DNA of 6,589 nt from Candidatus Thiodiazotropha taylori (GTDB lineage Bacteria > Pseudomonadota > Gammaproteobacteria > Chromatiales > Chromatiaceae). A program made the position numbers and the translations under genes. The notes below the pieces were generated by a model that was not told where the DNA came from, did no database searches, and saw only the letters and a program-made list of their open reading frames with translations. Of the stretch, positions 5,079 to 6,589 are shown in pieces. Location: NCBI GenBank assembly GCA_019100305.1, contig JAHRHW010000252.1, forward strand, positions 1 through 6,589, given 5' to 3'. How positions within the stretch are numbered: the first letter of the stretch is position 1; each line of letters starts with the position of its first letter.

Positions 5079-5135
5079 TTCCAAGTTAACGACCAAAGAA
5101 GATGAAAGGGGTCGTGGCCGGATAGATCAGGTTGT

Positions 5136-6320
5136 CTATTCCGGAATTACATCCCCCGGTATTCTTACATCTCCTTCCATCAGGATACGGGCGCTCCTGC
5201 TCATCACCACCTTCTCTACAATCCAGTTGCCAGCCTGTTGGGAGGCGGCCGCGCCCACCTTCAGAGTACCTGAGGGATGTCCAAAGGTGACCGACTCCCG
5301 GTCACCGCCACCGGCGGCCAGGTTGACCAGGGTGCCGGGAATTGCAGCCGCCGTACCGATGGCCACAGCAGCGGTTCCCATCATAGCGTGGTGTAGCTTG
5401 CCCATGGAGAGCGCTCTGACATTGAGATCGATGGCGTCGGCTGATATCGCTTTGCCACTTGATGCGGTATAGCCCGCAGGGGGAGAGACAAAGGCCACTT
5501 TCGGGGTGTGCTGACGGACTGCTGCTTCCGCCACCTCCTTGATCAGTCCCATTTTGATCGCCCCATGGGCGCGGATGGTCTCGAAGCGCTCCAGTGCTGC
5601 TGGGTCACCGTTGATGGTTTCTTGCAGTTCCGTACCGGTATAGCCGATCTCATCCGCATTGAGAAAGATGGTTGGGATGCCGGCGTTGATCATGGTGGCC
5701 TTGAAGGTGCCGATGCCGGGTACTTCCAGATCGTCCACCAGGTTGCTGGTGGGAAACATCGCCTCTGACGGGTCCACCGGGCTCATGAATTCGATCTTCA
5801 CTTCAGCGGCGGGGAAGGTGACGCCGTCGAGTTCGAAGTCGCCGGTCTCCTGGACCTCACCGTTGGTGATCGGGACATGGGCGACGATGGTCTTTTCGAT
5901 GTTCTTCTGCCAGATGCGTACCACGGCGATACCGTTGTCGGGTACCCGCTGCGGGGCCACCAGGCCACTGGCAATAGCGAAGGAGCCTACGGCGGCGGTG
6001 AGGTTGCCGCAGTTACCGCTCCAGTCGACGAAGGCCTTGTCGATGGCGACCTGACCGAACAGATAGTCCACATCGTGATCCGGTTGATCGCTTTTTGCCA
6101 GGATCACTGTTTTGCTGGTGCTGGAGGTGGCGCCGCCCATGCCGTCGGTCTGTTTGCCGTAGGGGTCCGGGCTGCCGATTACCCTGAGCAGCAATTGGTC
6201 ACGGGCTTCACCTGGCTTTTGGGCGGCCTCGGGCAGGTCGGTCAGGTTGAAGAAGACGCCTTTGCTGGTGCCGCCACGCATGTAGGTGGCGGGGATTTTG
6301 ATTTGGGGTTTGTGGAGCAT
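5136..6320 (-). CDS. prpF: 2-methylaconitate cis-trans isomerase PrpF
   Basis: A 394-residue, full-length PrpF. Together with the aconitase-like AcnD it replaces PrpD in the 2-methylcitrate cycle: AcnD dehydrates 2-methylcitrate and PrpF isomerises the product to cis-2-methylaconitate, allowing propionate (propionyl-CoA) use in the cytoplasm. It has the two-domain diaminopimelate-epimerase-like fold. Visible motifs: PATYMRGGTSKGVFF (10-24); DGMGGATSSTSKT (59-71) with Lys70, the equivalent of the catalytic Lys in characterised PrpF; DWSGNCGN (99-106) with Cys104; NAGIPTIFLNADEIGYTG in the second half; MGTAAVAIGTAAAIPGT and FGHPSGT in the C-terminal domain. Start ATG (6318-6320) has GAGGT 8-9 nt upstream. 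It is GC-rich, unlike the cassettes, and convergent with them. An acnD gene would be expected upstream, past the right edge. No terminator with a T-run is seen after the stop. Confidence 0.96.
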   Translation of the reverse strand: MLHKPQIKIPATYMRGGTSKGVFFNLTDLPEAAQKPGEARDQLLLRVIGSPDPYGKQTDGMGGATSSTSKTVILAKSDQPDHDVDYLFGQVAIDKAFVDWSGNCGNLTAAVGSFAIASGLVAPQRVPDNGIAVVRIWQKNIEKTIVAHVPITNGEVQETGDFELDGVTFPAAEVKIEFMSPVDPSEAMFPTSNLVDDLEVPGIGTFKATMINAGIPTIFLNADEIGYTGTELQETINGDPAALERFETIRAHGAIKMGLIKEVAEAAVRQHTPKVAFVSPPAGYTASSGKAISADAIDLNVRALSMGKLHHAMMGTAAVAIGTAAAIPGTLVNLAAGGGDRESVTFGHPSGTLKVGAAASQQAGNWIVEKVVMSRSARILMEGDVRIPGDVIPE

Positions 6321-6339
6321 GGGGTGTTACCTCGTAATG

Positions 6340-6372
6340 CCTGCTGATTTTAATCCCCCTCTCCCCCGGCCC
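6340..6372. repeat. 33-bp direct repeat, copy 1
   Basis: An exact 33-bp match to 6557-6589, starting CCTGCTGATTTTAATC and ending CTCTCCCCCGGCCC. It lies 19 bp upstream of the prpF start on the minus strand. The C-run part leads into the hairpin at 6370-6394. Low-complexity C/T-rich repeats of this kind are often spread through intergenic spaces of gammaproteobacterial genomes; the genome copy number cannot be known from here. Confidence 0.85.
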
Positions 6373-6394
6373 CTCTCCCACGAGGGGAGAGGGG
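6370..6394. repeat. Strong C/G-rich hairpin
   Basis: CCCCTCTCCC (6370-6379) pairs over 10 bp with GGGAGAGGGG (6385-6394) around a 5-nt loop (ACGAG). It joins directly to repeat copy 1. There is no T-run on either strand, so it is not a classic intrinsic terminator; it fits a REP-like intergenic palindrome that could slow exonucleases or affect transcription in the prpF leader. Confidence 0.7.
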
Positions 6395-6433
6395 TAAGAG
6401 GGTGGGTGCCAGTCAGGATTGAATCTGTTTTGT

Positions 6434-6538
6434 TCAGGCTGTTGTGACTTTGTTTGATGAGTTCGTGATCTTTGAGCGGATGCCTATGTCGGTTTCGTCC
6501 GGTATGCGGGTGTCTGTAGTTGGTTTGGTGTGTTGCAT
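6434..6538 (-). CDS. Possible 34-residue small protein upstream of prpF
   Basis: ATG at 6536-6538 on the minus strand, with AAGGAG 10 nt upstream, opens 34 codons to TGA at 6434-6436. The product is hydrophilic and rich in Thr (MQHTKPTTDTRIPDE at the start), with no TM segment or motif that I recognise. Its leader resembles that of prpF: the same 33-bp repeat stands upstream and the sequence ACACCCCATG occurs at both starts. This may be a real small gene, the start of a decayed gene, or a chance ORF in a duplicated leader. Confidence 0.3.
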   Translation of the reverse strand: MQHTKPTTDTRIPDETDIGIRSKITNSSNKVTTA

Positions 6539-6556
6539 GGGGTGTATGCTCCTTTT

Positions 6557-6589
6557 CCTGCTGATTTTAATCCCCCTCTCCCCCGGCCC
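6557..6589. repeat. 33-bp direct repeat, copy 2 (at window end)
   Basis: Identical to copy 1 at 6340-6372, 217 bp away, in the same orientation. The window ends with the repeat, so whether it also continues into a hairpin cannot be seen. Confidence 0.85.

Noticed and set aside
5090..5114. CGACC/GGTCG inverted repeat as a terminator for prpF or the array
   Set aside because: Only 5 bp of stem with a 15-nt loop and no T-run.
5227..6347. Several + strand ORFs opposite prpF
   Set aside because: They are antisense readings of a GC-rich, fully motif-supported prpF.

Overview
The window looks like the distal part of a chromosomal integron cassette array from a gammaproteobacterium, followed by the ordinary chromosome. 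Positions 1-5078 hold a row of small, AT-richer, functionally unrelated genes, all on the + strand. Several are separated by imperfect palindromes with attC architecture: a TAAC-type R'' box overlapping the stop codon, a pair of long complementary arms with an unpaired base, and a GTTA-type R' box. Two well separated sites (466-546 and 5004-5078) share nearly the same right end (TGATTTGCGAYGTTA), so they probably belong to one integron lineage. No integrase gene or attI is in the window; given the site polarity, an integrase would lie to the left.

Layout: the R' half of an attC (1-57); a membrane-anchored TPR protein (67-471) and attC; a two-TM membrane protein of unknown role (562-1206) and a shortened attC-like remnant; a stand-alone TrpF-family protein (1279-1815) and attC; a frameshifted RidA/YjgF-family gene (1981-2369) and a degenerate attC; a GNAT acetyltransferase (2488-3102); an SGNH/GDSL hydrolase (3182-3823) and a degenerate attC; a broken toxin-antitoxin cassette in which a RelE/HigB-like toxin remnant (4001-4126) runs in frame into an apparently intact HTH antitoxin (4127-4414), with two palindromes upstream; a degenerate attC; a SnoaL/DUF4440-like gene interrupted by an in-frame TAA (4536-4901); and a very well formed attC (5004-5078) that ends the recognisable array.

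Beyond it, on the opposite strand and clearly GC-richer, is an intact prpF (5136-6320) of the 2-methylcitrate cycle for propionate catabolism. Upstream of prpF are two copies of a 33-bp repeat and one strong C/G-rich hairpin, with a possible 34-residue ORF between the repeats. An acnD-type partner gene would be expected past the right edge but cannot be seen.

The cassette genes do not form a pathway. The shared theme is decay: three of eight gene units are broken (RidA, toxin, SnoaL-like), and at least three attC sites have lost conserved core bases. This fits an old, largely silent cassette tail. Family assignments come from motif reading only; no database search was possible.
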